Source of the DNA: an uncultured Alistipes sp.
GTDB lineage: Bacteria > Bacteroidota > Bacteroidia > Bacteroidales > Rikenellaceae
Reading direction: 5' to 3'
Assembly: GCA_947629705.1 (NCBI GenBank)
Contig: CANREN010000006.1
Location: 1 to 64,000, forward strand
Length of the DNA stretch: 64,000 bases
Both the position numbers and the translations under genes were made by a program. The notes under the pieces are model-generated. The model did not search any database, had not been told where the DNA came from, and saw nothing but the letters and a program-made list of their open reading frames with translations. Of this stretch, positions 1 through 8,460 are shown piece after piece. The first letter of the stretch is position 1, and each line of letters starts with the position of its first letter.

Positions 1-596
1 ACATAGAGCGTATCGGCGCAAACCCAACTGCGCACCTTTTGTTCCAATCGCATCCATCCCTCTTGATTCAGTCCGCTCGCCTGCGGCGTGGAGTTGGAGG
101 CATAGAACGTCTGGCAACACATACCGCCTGCCGTCAGATCGGCATTCCGGTCGGCATTGGGAATTTGATGGCCGCGATCGTAATCGCCCGCATAGCTGCC
201 TTTCGACAGATCGGCCTGCCAGGCCGACGAAAGTTCCGGGTCGAAAGCCCAAGGGTCGGGGTTCGGTCGTCCGCTGCCGAGATGAACCTTATGCAGCGGA
301 TAGGCGACCCACCAAGCGCCGCGTTTCGTCGGATCGAAACACATCGTATAGTTCCGGCCTTCGACCTTCCGCCCTTCCGATTCATTTTGAACCATGCAAT
401 AATGGGTTACATAATGCAAATCGGACTTTTCCGTACATACGGGCAGTTCGGGCCACGCCGCGCGCCCTGTTAACTCCGTGTGTTCGGGGATAGGCGGCGC
501 CGGCGTATCCTCTTTCCCGCAGGCGACCATACAAGCCATCATCACCGCACTCACAAAAAAGCGATGCAAGTTCAAATAAGTCTGGAATAGCATCAT
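1..596 (-). CDS. DNA/RNA non-specific endonuclease lipoprotein (partial, runs off left edge)
   Basis: I translated this by hand; 198 codons are present and the C-terminus lies outside the window. The protein starts with a hydrophobic leader and a lipobox-like M-V-A-C (Cys26), so it should be exported and lipid-anchored. The NUC1/Endonuclease_NS active-site signature DRGHQIPNADR is at residues 140-150, with general-base His143, and the downstream Y-A-S-N-S-T-P-Q segment supplies the metal-binding Asn168. The family cleaves DNA and RNA without sequence preference using one Mg2+. The gene lies 27 bp behind a BACON lipoprotein gene on the same strand, so the two are probably co-transcribed. A likely role is nucleic-acid scavenging or degradation of extracellular DNA (inference). 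Two adjacent ATGs (596 and 593) are possible starts; an in-frame TAA lies just upstream. Confidence 0.85.
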   Translation of the reverse strand, partial: MMLFQTYLNLHRFFVSAVMMACMVACGKEDTPAPPIPEHTELTGRAAWPELPVCTEKSDLHYVTHYCMVQNESEGRKVEGRNYTMCFDPTKRGAWWVAYPLHKVHLGSGRPNPDPWAFDPELSSAWQADLSKGSYAGDYDRGHQIPNADRNADLTAGGMCCQTFYASNSTPQASGLNQEGWMRLEQKVRSWVCADTLY

Positions 597-623
597 CGAA
601 AAAATAGATTAAAGGTTAATAAA

Positions 624-1766
624 TTATCGGTCGTTTTCCGTTTGCTTCAGGCCCGTCCACTCGATATGGAAAATCGTGTACCGATCCTGGTCTCGGGCCT
701 GTTTCGACGGACAATTATTCGTAAAAACGATTTGGAATCGGCCCGAGACACGGACGTCTTCGGCAAAGGTATATTTCATGAATTTCTCCGCTGTTCTTTC
801 CACACGGAAAGTCCTCACGGAAACGCCATTTTGCAGAATCTCCACGGTAAAATCCACTCGACGATCGCCCGCATCGGTAATCCCGTAATCAAACGACAGC
901 GTGCCGCAGCCACCCGCTATTTCCGGGGAGACGATTCGGCCGACAGCCGTCGTCTTGCCATTCATCGCCAGCCCCTTGACGTTGGCTCGTGTCCCGAGAA
1001 GCGACGGATAGGTCGGATCGGAATCGTATCCGCCGCCGGAATAGACCGCACAATACTCGCCGCACCATCCGGCAGGCGTGGGGCCGACCCGATTCTTGAA
1101 CAAGGATTCAGGCTTCAGATGGGTAAAATCATCGGAGCCACCGCCCCGCTCCGTGTCATTCGAATCGTTTCCGGTCGGCGGCGTATTCCCTCCGCCCGAA
1201 TCGTTATCATCGCTCGGCGTACCGCTGCCTCCGCCCGAATCGCCGCCCGGATCATCCGGATTCGAAAGGCCCGGCGGATTGTCATCCGGCGTATCCGGAT
1301 CGGACGGATCGGGTTCAACGGGCTCTGTACCCTGCCGAACCGTTACGGATTGCGTCAAAGCGGGATGACCGTCCGCACATTCGGCCGTAAAAACCAAATC
1401 GGCCGTATGATAAGTCCGGTCGATGAATAGCCGGAACGATACGGTATCGAGTCCCTTGCCTGCAACGTCCGAAGCCTCCAACCAATCCGCCTCTTTCGGA
1501 ATATCCAACCGCCACGGGCAGTTCGTCTTGACGACGAACGATTTTTCACCCAACGCATTGCCCGCGACATCGAAACGCAACAACGCAGGCGAAACCTCCA
1601 AATAGGGCTCGGTCTCTTCCGGTACAGGCACGGGCACGGGAGCCGGTTCGGGCTCGGGTTCCGGCACCGTACCCGAATCCGCACAGGCGAAAGAGATCCC
1701 TGCAACGCACGCAGCGAGCAGCAATCGCAGATTCATCCCTGGCATCTGAAAAACGGTTTCATTCAT
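624..1766 (-). CDS. BACON-domain lipoprotein with acidic Pro/Gly/Ser linker
   Basis: Secreted lipoprotein of unknown function. The leader ends in S-F-A-C (Cys28 counted from the first ATG). The hydrophobic stretch begins at the internal ATG at 1736, which is probably the true start. A Pro/Glu/Val linker is followed by a BACON domain (about residues 55-147), an immunoglobulin-like fold common in Bacteroidota surface proteins and thought to bind glycans or act as a spacer. Residues 148-215 are low-complexity Asp/Pro/Gly/Ser/Asn. A C-terminal beta-rich domain (about 225-375) contains a Cys pair and resembles jelly-roll carbohydrate-binding modules, but I cannot assign a family. It directly precedes the nuclease gene, so a joint surface role is plausible (inference). 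Confidence 0.75.
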   Translation of the reverse strand: MNETVFQMPGMNLRLLLAACVAGISFACADSGTVPEPEPEPAPVPVPVPEETEPYLEVSPALLRFDVAGNALGEKSFVVKTNCPWRLDIPKEADWLEASDVAGKGLDTVSFRLFIDRTYHTADLVFTAECADGHPALTQSVTVRQGTEPVEPDPSDPDTPDDNPPGLSNPDDPGGDSGGGSGTPSDDNDSGGGNTPPTGNDSNDTERGGGSDDFTHLKPESLFKNRVGPTPAGWCGEYCAVYSGGGYDSDPTYPSLLGTRANVKGLAMNGKTTAVGRIVSPEIAGGCGTLSFDYGITDAGDRRVDFTVEILQNGVSVRTFRVERTAEKFMKYTFAEDVRVSGRFQIVFTNNCPSKQARDQDRYTIFHIEWTGLKQTENDR

Positions 1767-1786
1767 TTAGGGTCATCCGTCTCCGT

Positions 1787-2251
1787 TCAGCGGATTCGGT
1801 CGGATTCGCGGATCAACAGTTCGTCCTTGAAAATCGCCTTGGCCGCCAAACAGGCAAAAAGCAAACCGACGATCGGCAAAACGATAGCCGGTTTGAACCC
1901 TTGCGCATGGAACGCCAAATCGGAGAACGCCCGACGCGCCAAATAATAGTAAACACCCTCCATCGCCAAACAGCCCAACAGCAACACCATCTCGACGCAA
2001 CACAACCGGATTTGCAGCAACCGGTTCCGGTAGAGGAAAATCGTTACCAAAGGCAGCACCAATGCCGCAACCAGCAAGATACCCAAATAGACGGTCGTAT
2101 GCAACGGTTCGCCTTCGGACGTCTCCAATGCAAAAGCATGCAATTCGGAAGCTCCCGCCTCACCGTCGAACCAAGCCAGCGGAGCGAACAGCATGACGGC
2201 GATCAAAGCCGAAATCAAGAACAGATAGAGGGTTTGAATACGTTGTATCAT
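1787..2251 (-). CDS. DUF4293 family membrane protein
   Basis: A 154-residue protein with four predicted membrane segments (about 7-24, 52-73, 83-104 and 122-142). The opening M-I-Q-R-I-Q-T-L-Y-L and the overall layout match DUF4293, a Bacteroidota-restricted family without an assigned function. It is packed 2 bp behind the glycosyltransferase gene in the leftward operon, which hints at an envelope-related role, but nothing in the sequence defines one. Confidence 0.8.
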   Translation of the reverse strand: MIQRIQTLYLFLISALIAVMLFAPLAWFDGEAGASELHAFALETSEGEPLHTTVYLGILLVAALVLPLVTIFLYRNRLLQIRLCCVEMVLLLGCLAMEGVYYYLARRAFSDLAFHAQGFKPAIVLPIVGLLFACLAAKAIFKDELLIRESDRIR

Positions 2252-2253
2252 CG

Positions 2254-3225
2254 TTATAAATTTTTATCGATCAGATATTTATTGCGATCCGTAGCGTTCC
2301 GGTTAATCAACTCGCCCAAAAATCCCGCCAGAAATAGTTGCACACCGAGAATGGCCGCAACCAAAGCCAGATAAAAGAGCGGTTGTTCGGTTACGGAGCG
2401 CAACGGCATATCGTGCATCTGTTTCCAGAGTTTCGCCCCGATGATCCACACGGCGGTACCTCCGCCGAAAAGGAACATCAAGGTTCCCAAACCGCCGAAA
2501 AAATACATCGGCGACCGACCGAAATGCGACATGAAAAGGACCGAAATCAGATCCAGATACCCCTTCAGCATCCGTTCCAGGCCGAATTTCGAATGGCCGT
2601 ATTTGCGGGCATGGTGGTCGACCACCTTTTCGCCGATACGTCGGAATCCCGCCTTGCGGGCCATTATCGGGATAAAGCGGTGCATTTCGCCATACACTTC
2701 GATGGATTTCACCACTTTGCGCCGATAGGCCTTCAGTCCGCAGTTGAAATCATGCAACCGGATACCCGACGCACGGCGCGCCGTCCAGTTGAAGAACTTG
2801 CTCGGCCAGCGTTTGCCGATCGGATCGCAACGATGTTTTTTCCATCCGGAGACCAGATCGTAGCCCTCTTCGACAATCATACGCCGCAGCTCGGGAATCT
2901 CATCGGGAGAATCCTGCAAATCGGCATCCATCGTGATGACCACTTCGCCCTGCGCCGCAGCGAATCCGCAATAGAGGGCCGCCGATTTACCGTAGTTGCG
3001 AGCGAAGCCGACCGCCCGAATCGCCGGGAATTGCTTCTTCAGCCGTTCGATGACGCTCCACGACCCATCGTCGGAACCGTCGTCGACAAAGATCAATTCA
3101 TACGAAAACCCGTGTGTCCGCATCACGCGGTCGATCCACGCAGCGAGCTCCGGCAGCGACTCCTCCTCGTCGAAAAGCGGTACGACAACCGAAATATCCA
3201 ATCGTGCCTCGTCCATCGTCCTCAT
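2254..3225 (-). CDS. Family 2 glycosyltransferase, polyprenyl-phosphate sugar transferase type
   Basis: The GT-A fold opens with D-I-S-V-V-V-P-L-F-D-E-E, and the metal/nucleotide-binding DxD is D100-A-D102 in MDADLQD. Two membrane helices near the C-terminus (about 240-262 and 275-300) give the GtrB/ArnC/DPM1-like layout, in which a sugar is moved from a nucleotide donor to undecaprenyl phosphate on the cytoplasmic face. The substrate cannot be read from sequence. A GtrA-type partner gene exists in the window (21199-21690) but is not adjacent. The start codon overlaps the stop of the preceding DUF4199 gene (ATGA); an internal ATG lies three codons downstream. Confidence 0.88.
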   Translation of the reverse strand: MRTMDEARLDISVVVPLFDEEESLPELAAWIDRVMRTHGFSYELIFVDDGSDDGSWSVIERLKKQFPAIRAVGFARNYGKSAALYCGFAAAQGEVVITMDADLQDSPDEIPELRRMIVEEGYDLVSGWKKHRCDPIGKRWPSKFFNWTARRASGIRLHDFNCGLKAYRRKVVKSIEVYGEMHRFIPIMARKAGFRRIGEKVVDHHARKYGHSKFGLERMLKGYLDLISVLFMSHFGRSPMYFFGGLGTLMFLFGGGTAVWIIGAKLWKQMHDMPLRSVTEQPLFYLALVAAILGVQLFLAGFLGELINRNATDRNKYLIDKNL

Positions 3226-3821
3226 TCTGCCGCTTCGTCATTCGATCCGTCCGCGTTGTCGAACGGTTTAGGTGCACGGGCGGCAATCGCCGCGATAATC
3301 AATCCGAAAATCGCCCCGAAAAGCAGCGCCGAGAACCATCCGCTCCAAACGCTCTGCAACACCGACGGTTCAGGAGCCGTACGCAACTGTTCGAACGACT
3401 GGGCCATCACTCCCTCGACCGAAGCCGGCAGCCGGGAACCGCTCTTCGAAATCAGATCGGTCATGGAGGCGATCATCCGTTCGACATAGTTCGAATAACC
3501 GACGATCAGATGCAGATAAACCGCCTGCACCACCCCGACGATCACACCGGCAAAGCACGAAACAGCCATCACGCAGCCATACCCCTGGCCGAACGTGAAG
3601 CCTTCGTCCGCGCCGTACAAGGCCGAACGCTTCCGCACGAAGCGCAGCAGCAGCCAGAAGTGCAGCACTACGACCGCGATCCACTCCAACATCATCAGAG
3701 AATAAAGGCCCAACCGGCCCGAGGTCGTCATCAGATTCTCCAACACGAAGGAGAGCGACAACAATCCGCCTACGAGTGCACCCCATTGGGCCGCTTCGTT
3801 CCAAAAAGTCTTGCGTTCCAT
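3222..3821 (-). CDS. DUF4199 family membrane protein
   Basis: About 199 residues with four hydrophobic segments: two N-terminal, one near the middle containing G-V-V-Q-A-V-Y, and one C-terminal. This matches DUF4199, a Bacteroidota family of unknown function often found directly before a dolichol-phosphate-mannose-synthase-like glycosyltransferase, as here. I chose the ATG at 3821 (M-E-R-K-T-F-W). The upstream GTG at 3848 would overlap the preceding gene by 14 bases and adds no hydrophobic or conserved sequence. Confidence 0.82.
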   Translation of the reverse strand: MERKTFWNEAAQWGALVGGLLSLSFVLENLMTTSGRLGLYSLMMLEWIAVVVLHFWLLLRFVRKRSALYGADEGFTFGQGYGCVMAVSCFAGVIVGVVQAVYLHLIVGYSNYVERMIASMTDLISKSGSRLPASVEGVMAQSFEQLRTAPEPSVLQSVWSGWFSALLFGAIFGLIIAAIAARAPKPFDNADGSNDEAAE

Positions 3822-3834
3822 GTTATTTGAAATT

Positions 3835-4425
3835 TCATTGTAATTCACCTTTGCCTTCGCGGACGATCACCGGCTCCTCGCCGGTCAGATCGACCACCGT
3901 AGTAGGCACGGCATTCCCCTTGCCGCCGTCGACCACCCACGCCAAAGTCTTTCCATAACGTTCGTCGATCAATTCGGGATCGGTCGTGTATTCCATCTCC
4001 TCGTCTTTGACGGAGACGGTCAGCATCGGACAGCCCAGCGCCTCGACGATCGCCCGCGGAATCGCGTTCGCTGGAATCCGCACCCCGATGGAACGACGCT
4101 TTTCCAATGCCTTGTCGGGCAGATGCGACAAAGCCGGGAGCAAAAAAGTGAACGGCCCCGGCAGATTGCGCTTGAGCATACGGAACGCGGCATTATCCAC
4201 CCGACAATACGCAGCAACCTGCGCCAAACTGTCGAACATAACGGTCAACTCCCCCGCTCCCTTCATCCGCCGCAGCTGATCGATAGCCCGCGCAGCGTGC
4301 AGCGAGCAACCCACGGCATAGACGCTGTCGGTCGGATAGGCGATCAGCTCGCCCCGCTCCAACGACCCGACGATCCGTTGCAGTTCCCGCTCCGACGGGT
4401 TCTTTTCGTACAGCTTCACCAGCAT
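3835..4425 (-). CDS. YciO/YrdC/Sua5 family protein, probable threonylcarbamoyl-AMP synthase
   Basis: A single YrdC-like domain of 196 residues. The N-terminal A-Y-P-T-D-S-V-Y-A-V-G-C ATP/threonine-binding segment, the P-G-P-F-T-F-L-L core and S-I-G-V-R-I-P follow the family. The C-terminal P-T-T-V-V-D-L-T and I-V-R-E-G-K-G resemble E. coli YciO more than TsaC. The canonical reaction is threonine + bicarbonate + ATP to threonylcarbamoyl-AMP, the donor for t6A37 in tRNA. TsaD, which uses that donor, is encoded at 13891, so this may serve as the cell's TsaC, but YciO proteins can be weak or divergent. Two -7 boxes lie just upstream. Confidence 0.82.
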   Translation of the reverse strand: MLVKLYEKNPSERELQRIVGSLERGELIAYPTDSVYAVGCSLHAARAIDQLRRMKGAGELTVMFDSLAQVAAYCRVDNAAFRMLKRNLPGPFTFLLPALSHLPDKALEKRRSIGVRIPANAIPRAIVEALGCPMLTVSVKDEEMEYTTDPELIDERYGKTLAWVVDGGKGNAVPTTVVDLTGEEPVIVREGKGELQ

Positions 4426-4429
4426 GATT

Positions 4430-4463
4430 CAAAGATACTAAAACTTCGGCAAAGCCAAAGATA
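4430..4463 (-). promoter_or_regulatory. Two TATCTTTG -7 boxes upstream of the YciO gene
   Basis: Reading leftwards, TATCTTTG occurs at 4463-4456 and again at 4437-4430. Both match the Bacteroidota -7 consensus TAnnTTTG. The outer box would give a leader of about 25 nt. The inner one ends only five bases before the ATG, so it would make a leaderless or nearly leaderless message if used. The segment cggcaaagccaaagatacga closely resembles sequence at 58368-58387. Confidence 0.5.
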
Positions 4464-4507
4464 CGAATTTTTTTAATGCGATAGGCCGTCGCAACGCCTC
4501 TCCTCCC

Positions 4508-5521
4508 TTATTTGATTTTTCGTCTATTCAGCTCTGCACTGTACGCCCGGGCGTTGGCATTGTGCTCGCGCAAGGTACGGGCGAAATTATGATACCCGTC
4601 GAACGTCGGCCGGGCACAGAAAAAGAGATAATCGTGCTCCTCGAAACGCAATACGGCATCGATGGCCGGAATCCCCGGCATACAGATGGGCGACGGCGGG
4701 AGCCCCTTATTTATATAGGTGTTGTAAGGCGACGGGTATTTCAGGTGCCGGTAGAGAATCCGGCGCAGCGCGAAGTCCTGCATGGCATACTTGATCGTCG
4801 GATCGGCCTGCAGCGGGATTCCCTTGCGCAGCCGGTTGACATAGACCCCCGCGATACGGGGCATTTCATCGGTTTTTCGGGTCTCCTCGCAGACGATCGA
4901 GGCGAGGGTCATCACCTCCAACCGGCTCAACCCCGAACGCTTGCGCAAACTGTCGCGCTCCGGCGTCCAGAACCGATCGTATTCGCGCCGCATCCGCTGC
5001 ACGAATTTCTCCGGAGACACCGTCCAATAAAATTCGTAAGTATCGGGAATGAACATCGAAAAAAGCGTCAGACTGTCGAATCCCACACCTGCCGCGACCT
5101 CCTTGTCCGTCAGCGCGCGCAGCAAGGCGGCCGAATCGGCATCCAACTGTCGGGCCAATTTGCCGGCTAACTGCGCCGGTGTCCGGACATAGTTGATCGT
5201 TACCCGCACGGGGGTTTGAAGCCCCAATTTCAGCATACGCGCCACTTCGATCACCGACATGCCGGGCTGCAACACGTAATGCCCCGGCTTGAAGGTGTTT
5301 TCGAGATTCAGCCGTTCGGCATAGAGCCGGAAAGCCGCCCGATGACGCAACGACGGCATCAGCGAATCCGTCAACGCCGCATAATCGGTCTTGCGGCCGA
5401 CATACAGATCCCGTTCGGCACGCACGGCATTGCCATAGAGCTGCCACCAGCCGAACAAGCCTCCGACGACGCCGGCCGCCGCACCGGCCAAAAAGATACG
5501 AAAAAGCGTTTTTCTATTCAT
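4508..5521 (-). CDS. mltG: Endolytic transglycosylase MltG
   Basis: A 337-residue YceG/MltG protein: one N-terminal membrane anchor (about 7-26), a LysM-like region, then the catalytic domain. The catalytic-glutamate segment S-I-V-C-E-E-T is at about residues 208-214, followed by Y-V-N-R-L and A-D-P-T-I-K-Y-A. The conserved P-S-P-Y-N-T-Y and G-L-P-P-S-P-I blocks come after that. MltG cuts nascent peptidoglycan glycan strands at the periplasmic face of the inner membrane and is thought to set strand length. The start codon overlaps the stop of the upstream aminohydrolase gene (ATGA), so the two are translationally coupled. Confidence 0.93.
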   Translation of the reverse strand: MNRKTLFRIFLAGAAAGVVGGLFGWWQLYGNAVRAERDLYVGRKTDYAALTDSLMPSLRHRAAFRLYAERLNLENTFKPGHYVLQPGMSVIEVARMLKLGLQTPVRVTINYVRTPAQLAGKLARQLDADSAALLRALTDKEVAAGVGFDSLTLFSMFIPDTYEFYWTVSPEKFVQRMRREYDRFWTPERDSLRKRSGLSRLEVMTLASIVCEETRKTDEMPRIAGVYVNRLRKGIPLQADPTIKYAMQDFALRRILYRHLKYPSPYNTYINKGLPPSPICMPGIPAIDAVLRFEEHDYLFFCARPTFDGYHNFARTLREHNANARAYSAELNRRKIK

Positions 5522-6843
5522 AATCCAGCATTTTCACGTTTGCAATCCGCCAAGATGCGTTCGACCGAAGCGGCAACTTTCCGATAAAGTTCGGGCAGAT
5601 CGACCCGGCTGATCCGCCGATCTTCGACCACCGGTTCGCCATCCACGACGACCATTTCGACATCCGACGACTTGCCGCAGTAGACCAAATTCGACACGAC
5701 GTCGTGTATCGGCTGCAAATGAGGCTTTTGCAGGTCGATGACGATTACATCCGCCAACGCCCCCTTGCGCAGCACGCCCAATTCGCCGTCGGCATACCCC
5801 ATGGCACGAGCGCCGTTCGCCGTCATCAATTTCAGCGCCTCGTAAGCGGGCAAGGCGAGCGGATCGCCCGTCGCCGATTTCTGCAAAAATACGGCGGTGC
5901 GCAGCTCTTCGAACATATCCAAATCGTTATTCGAGCAGGGTCCGTCGGTGCCTACGGTCATCCGCACGCCCACACGCATCATTTTCCAAACGGGCGCTAC
6001 GCCGCTCGACAGTTTCATGTTGCTCTGCGGATTATGCGAGACGATCACCCCGCGGTCGGCCAAAATCGCGATGTCGTCGTCATCGACATAGACGCAATGG
6101 TCGGCGATCGTCCGTTCGTCGAGCAGCCCCAGTGCATCGAAATGCCGGACGGGCGTCTTCCCGTAGCGTTCGGCCAGCATACGCGATTCATCCATCGTTT
6201 CGGCCACGTGGCTCATGAACAGCAAGCCGTTTTGCCGACAGAACTCCTTGCCGCGCACGAGATTTTCGGGCGAGCAGGTGTAGCCCGAATGAGGAGCGAC
6301 GGCCACGGAGACCCGATCGCAGCCGGCCGCCTGTACCATCGCCCGCTCAGCCGAACGCAGCGCCTCGCCGACCCCGCAATCGAAATAGGAACAGCCCAAC
6401 AAGGCGCGGATGCCGAGCTGCCGAGCGACCTGCACCCCGCGATCCTCGTGAAAATACATATCCACGAACGACGTAACCCCGCCGAGCAATAACTCGACGA
6501 TGCCGAGCGTCATGCCGAGTACGACATCGTCCGCCGTCTGATGCGATTCGAAGGGCCAGATGTAACCGTTCAGCCACTCCATCAAGGCGAGATCATCGGC
6601 ATAACTGCGCTGGAGCGTCATCCCCGCATGGCAATGGGTGTCGATCAATCCGGGCATGACCAACCTGCCCCGGCAATCGACGATCCGCGCCTCGGGATGC
6701 GCCGACAAAAACGCACGTTTTTCGATCTCCGAACCGCTCACCAATTCGATCCGGTTTCCCGCAATCCCCAAGTTCCCCGCAAACGTGCGGGGTTCTTCGG
6801 CGGTCATCGGCAGCAGCAACGCATCGGTAAACAGTAAATCCAT
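5518..6843 (-). CDS. Amidohydrolase, 5-methylthioadenosine/S-adenosylhomocysteine deaminase-like
   Basis: A 441-residue member of the ATZ/TRZ-MtaD aminohydrolase group. The metal ligands H70-x-H72 lie in I-D-T-H-C-H-A-G, a further His is in M-S-H-V-A-E-T, and the metal Asp is in V-G-T-D-G-P-C-S-N-N. The family hydrolytically deaminates aromatic rings such as S-adenosylhomocysteine, methylthioadenosine or adenosine. N-P-Q-S-N-M-K-L-S-S-G and T-D-G-x-x-S-N-N are typical of the MtaD subgroup, but the exact substrate is not certain. It is the first gene of a tight cluster with mltG. Confidence 0.83.
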   Translation of the reverse strand: MDLLFTDALLLPMTAEEPRTFAGNLGIAGNRIELVSGSEIEKRAFLSAHPEARIVDCRGRLVMPGLIDTHCHAGMTLQRSYADDLALMEWLNGYIWPFESHQTADDVVLGMTLGIVELLLGGVTSFVDMYFHEDRGVQVARQLGIRALLGCSYFDCGVGEALRSAERAMVQAAGCDRVSVAVAPHSGYTCSPENLVRGKEFCRQNGLLFMSHVAETMDESRMLAERYGKTPVRHFDALGLLDERTIADHCVYVDDDDIAILADRGVIVSHNPQSNMKLSSGVAPVWKMMRVGVRMTVGTDGPCSNNDLDMFEELRTAVFLQKSATGDPLALPAYEALKLMTANGARAMGYADGELGVLRKGALADVIVIDLQKPHLQPIHDVVSNLVYCGKSSDVEMVVVDGEPVVEDRRISRVDLPELYRKVAASVERILADCKRENAGL

Positions 6844-6876
6844 CTCAATCTTCCGCTATGTTATCGCCCTATCTTA

Positions 6877-7350
6877 TTACTTTATCTTCACCCTCGTCTT
6901 TCCGACTTTGACTTTCCGCACGGGCACCGGCTCCTCGAACGAATTGCCGCATACGGTGAGCTGCGTCTCGCCCGCAACGGCATTCGAACCGATCCGGATC
7001 ACCCGACTGAACGCACCGGGCTCGCTTTTGAGCGGTTGATAGACGATGCGGATCACGCCCTTGCCTCCCGGTGGGAGCGGCCGACGGGAACAGGATGCCT
7101 TGAGGCACGAATTGGAGGTAACCAACCGCGTAATGACCAACGGTCTGTCGCCCGTATTGGCGAACTCGATCTCGCGACTCGAATCACCGCCCCGGCGGGG
7201 TATGTCGCCAAAATCGCAGACGGTTTCGGACAAATGCAGCACGGCACCGTGTACGACGACGGTATCGGCCTGTCGGCTGCGCGCCACGACGCTTCCAACC
7301 GCCAACAGGCCAAAGATCGTTAAAACAACGTATTTTTGCAAATGCGGCAT
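6877..7350 (-). CDS. DUF1573 domain exported protein
   Basis: A 157-residue protein with an N-terminal signal-like helix (about 6-23) and one DUF1573 Ig-like domain recognised by C-D-F-G-D-I, F-A-N-T-G-D-R-P-L-V-I and Y-Q-P. A Cys pair (S-C-L-K-A-S-C) in the loop is usual for the family. The role is unknown; these are periplasmic or surface proteins in Bacteroidota. It follows the tonB gene by two bases and probably belongs to the same transcript, which suggests an envelope role. Confidence 0.8.
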   Translation of the reverse strand: MPHLQKYVVLTIFGLLAVGSVVARSRQADTVVVHGAVLHLSETVCDFGDIPRRGGDSSREIEFANTGDRPLVITRLVTSNSCLKASCSRRPLPPGGKGVIRIVYQPLKSEPGAFSRVIRIGSNAVAGETQLTVCGNSFEEPVPVRKVKVGKTRVKIK

Positions 7351-7352
7351 CG

Positions 7353-8045
7353 TTATTTCATTCGGAAAATATAGGTAATCGTTCCTCCCTGCACCGCGGC
7401 GGCACTCTCGGTAAAACGAGCCTTGCGCGCCGCATCGAGCGCGGCATCGATCAACTCCTTGTCATTGGTCGTCGAGCCTTTCGGTTCGAAAGCGACGCTT
7501 CGCACATCGCCCTGCGGCCCGACCGTAACCCGCACGACCACTTTTCCGCTCTCGGTGCCCGGATAGGCCGGACGCGGCAGATTCCCGACCAACCCCCGTC
7601 CTTGAAGGCCGCGGTCGAGTTGATCCAACCCGTCGGCATCGAGGCCGGGGCCTTTGCCGGAAGCCTTGTCCCCGCCCTCTTTCGCGTGCGGATTACCGGC
7701 ATTGTCCGGTTCATCGACGCCCCCTTTGTTCATCTTGAAGAGCGCTTTCGGATTGGGTGTACGGGTGGTTTCATCCGATCCTTCGACCTGCGCAATCCGC
7801 TCCTCCGGAGCCGACTGCTCATGCACACGCGGCTCGACCGAGGTTACGGGAGTCGGCTTCGGCGGTTCGGGTTCGGGCTCCGGCTCGATGAACTCGATTT
7901 CGATCGTATCGCCCGTTTTCCCGACGATCCGCCGGAAGTCGAACGACACGAACGAAAACGCAGCGGCCAACGTCAGCGAATAGATCGCCAACGCAATCAT
8001 CGCCCAGCGGCGAGGTTTCCGGTCGTTCGGGTCGTAGTAAACCAT
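7353..8045 (-). CDS. TonB-family energy transducer
   Basis: A 230-residue protein with a short cytosolic tail, one membrane helix (about 15-34), a Pro/Glu-rich periplasmic spacer (about 50-70, with alternating E-P) and a flexible Gly/Asp/Lys-rich region. The C-terminal TonB domain begins near P-R-P-A-Y-P-G and contains G-K-V-V-V-R-V-T-V. TonB passes proton-motive force from ExbBD to outer-membrane receptors. It is encoded directly after exbB and exbD, so the three form one unit. The spacer is shorter than in E. coli TonB. The genome surely has other TonB paralogues, so I give no symbol. Confidence 0.87.
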   Translation of the reverse strand: MVYYDPNDRKPRRWAMIALAIYSLTLAAAFSFVSFDFRRIVGKTGDTIEIEFIEPEPEPEPPKPTPVTSVEPRVHEQSAPEERIAQVEGSDETTRTPNPKALFKMNKGGVDEPDNAGNPHAKEGGDKASGKGPGLDADGLDQLDRGLQGRGLVGNLPRPAYPGTESGKVVVRVTVGPQGDVRSVAFEPKGSTTNDKELIDAALDAARKARFTESAAAVQGGTITYIFRMK

Positions 8046-8051
8046 CGTTCG

Positions 8052-8456
8052 CTATTCGGGTTGCGTCGCCGCATTGAGTTTGTAGCCATTGCGTTTGGCG
8101 ATATTCATCACCTTCACCACTTCATCCCAGACCACCGTCTTGTCGGCATGTAACGAGACGGTGGGGTCATTCTGCCCATCGAGCCGCGCCTTGAGCGCCC
8201 GCTCGACCCCCTCGAGCGAACCCACCTCCTGCAACTCCACATAATAGCGATAGGCACCGCCGGCATTCTGGATGGAGACCGTCGTCATCGCTTTGTCTTT
8301 AAGCTGGTTGGTGCTCTTCGGCAACATCAGTTTCAGCGCATTGGGGTTGATGAGCGTCGTTGCGATCAACAAAAACAGCAACAACAGGAACATCAGATCG
8401 GTCATCGACGATGCCGAGAAACTTTTGTCGACCTTCGAACCGTGTTTGATTGCCAT
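8052..8456 (-). CDS. exbD: ExbD/TolR family biopolymer transporter
   Basis: A 134-residue ExbD-like protein: short cytosolic N-terminus, one membrane helix (about 19-38) and a periplasmic domain. Asp20 (M-T-D-L-M-F-L) sits where the proton-carrying aspartate of ExbD/TolR is found. It lies between exbB (4 bp gap) and tonB (6 bp gap). Many Bacteroidota Ton clusters carry two exbD copies in a row, but here there is one. TolR is the alternative reading; the following TonB-type gene favours ExbD. Confidence 0.88.
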   Translation of the reverse strand: MAIKHGSKVDKSFSASSMTDLMFLLLLFLLIATTLINPNALKLMLPKSTNQLKDKAMTTVSIQNAGGAYRYYVELQEVGSLEGVERALKARLDGQNDPTVSLHADKTVVWDEVVKVMNIAKRNGYKLNAATQPE

Positions 8457-8460
8457 ATAC

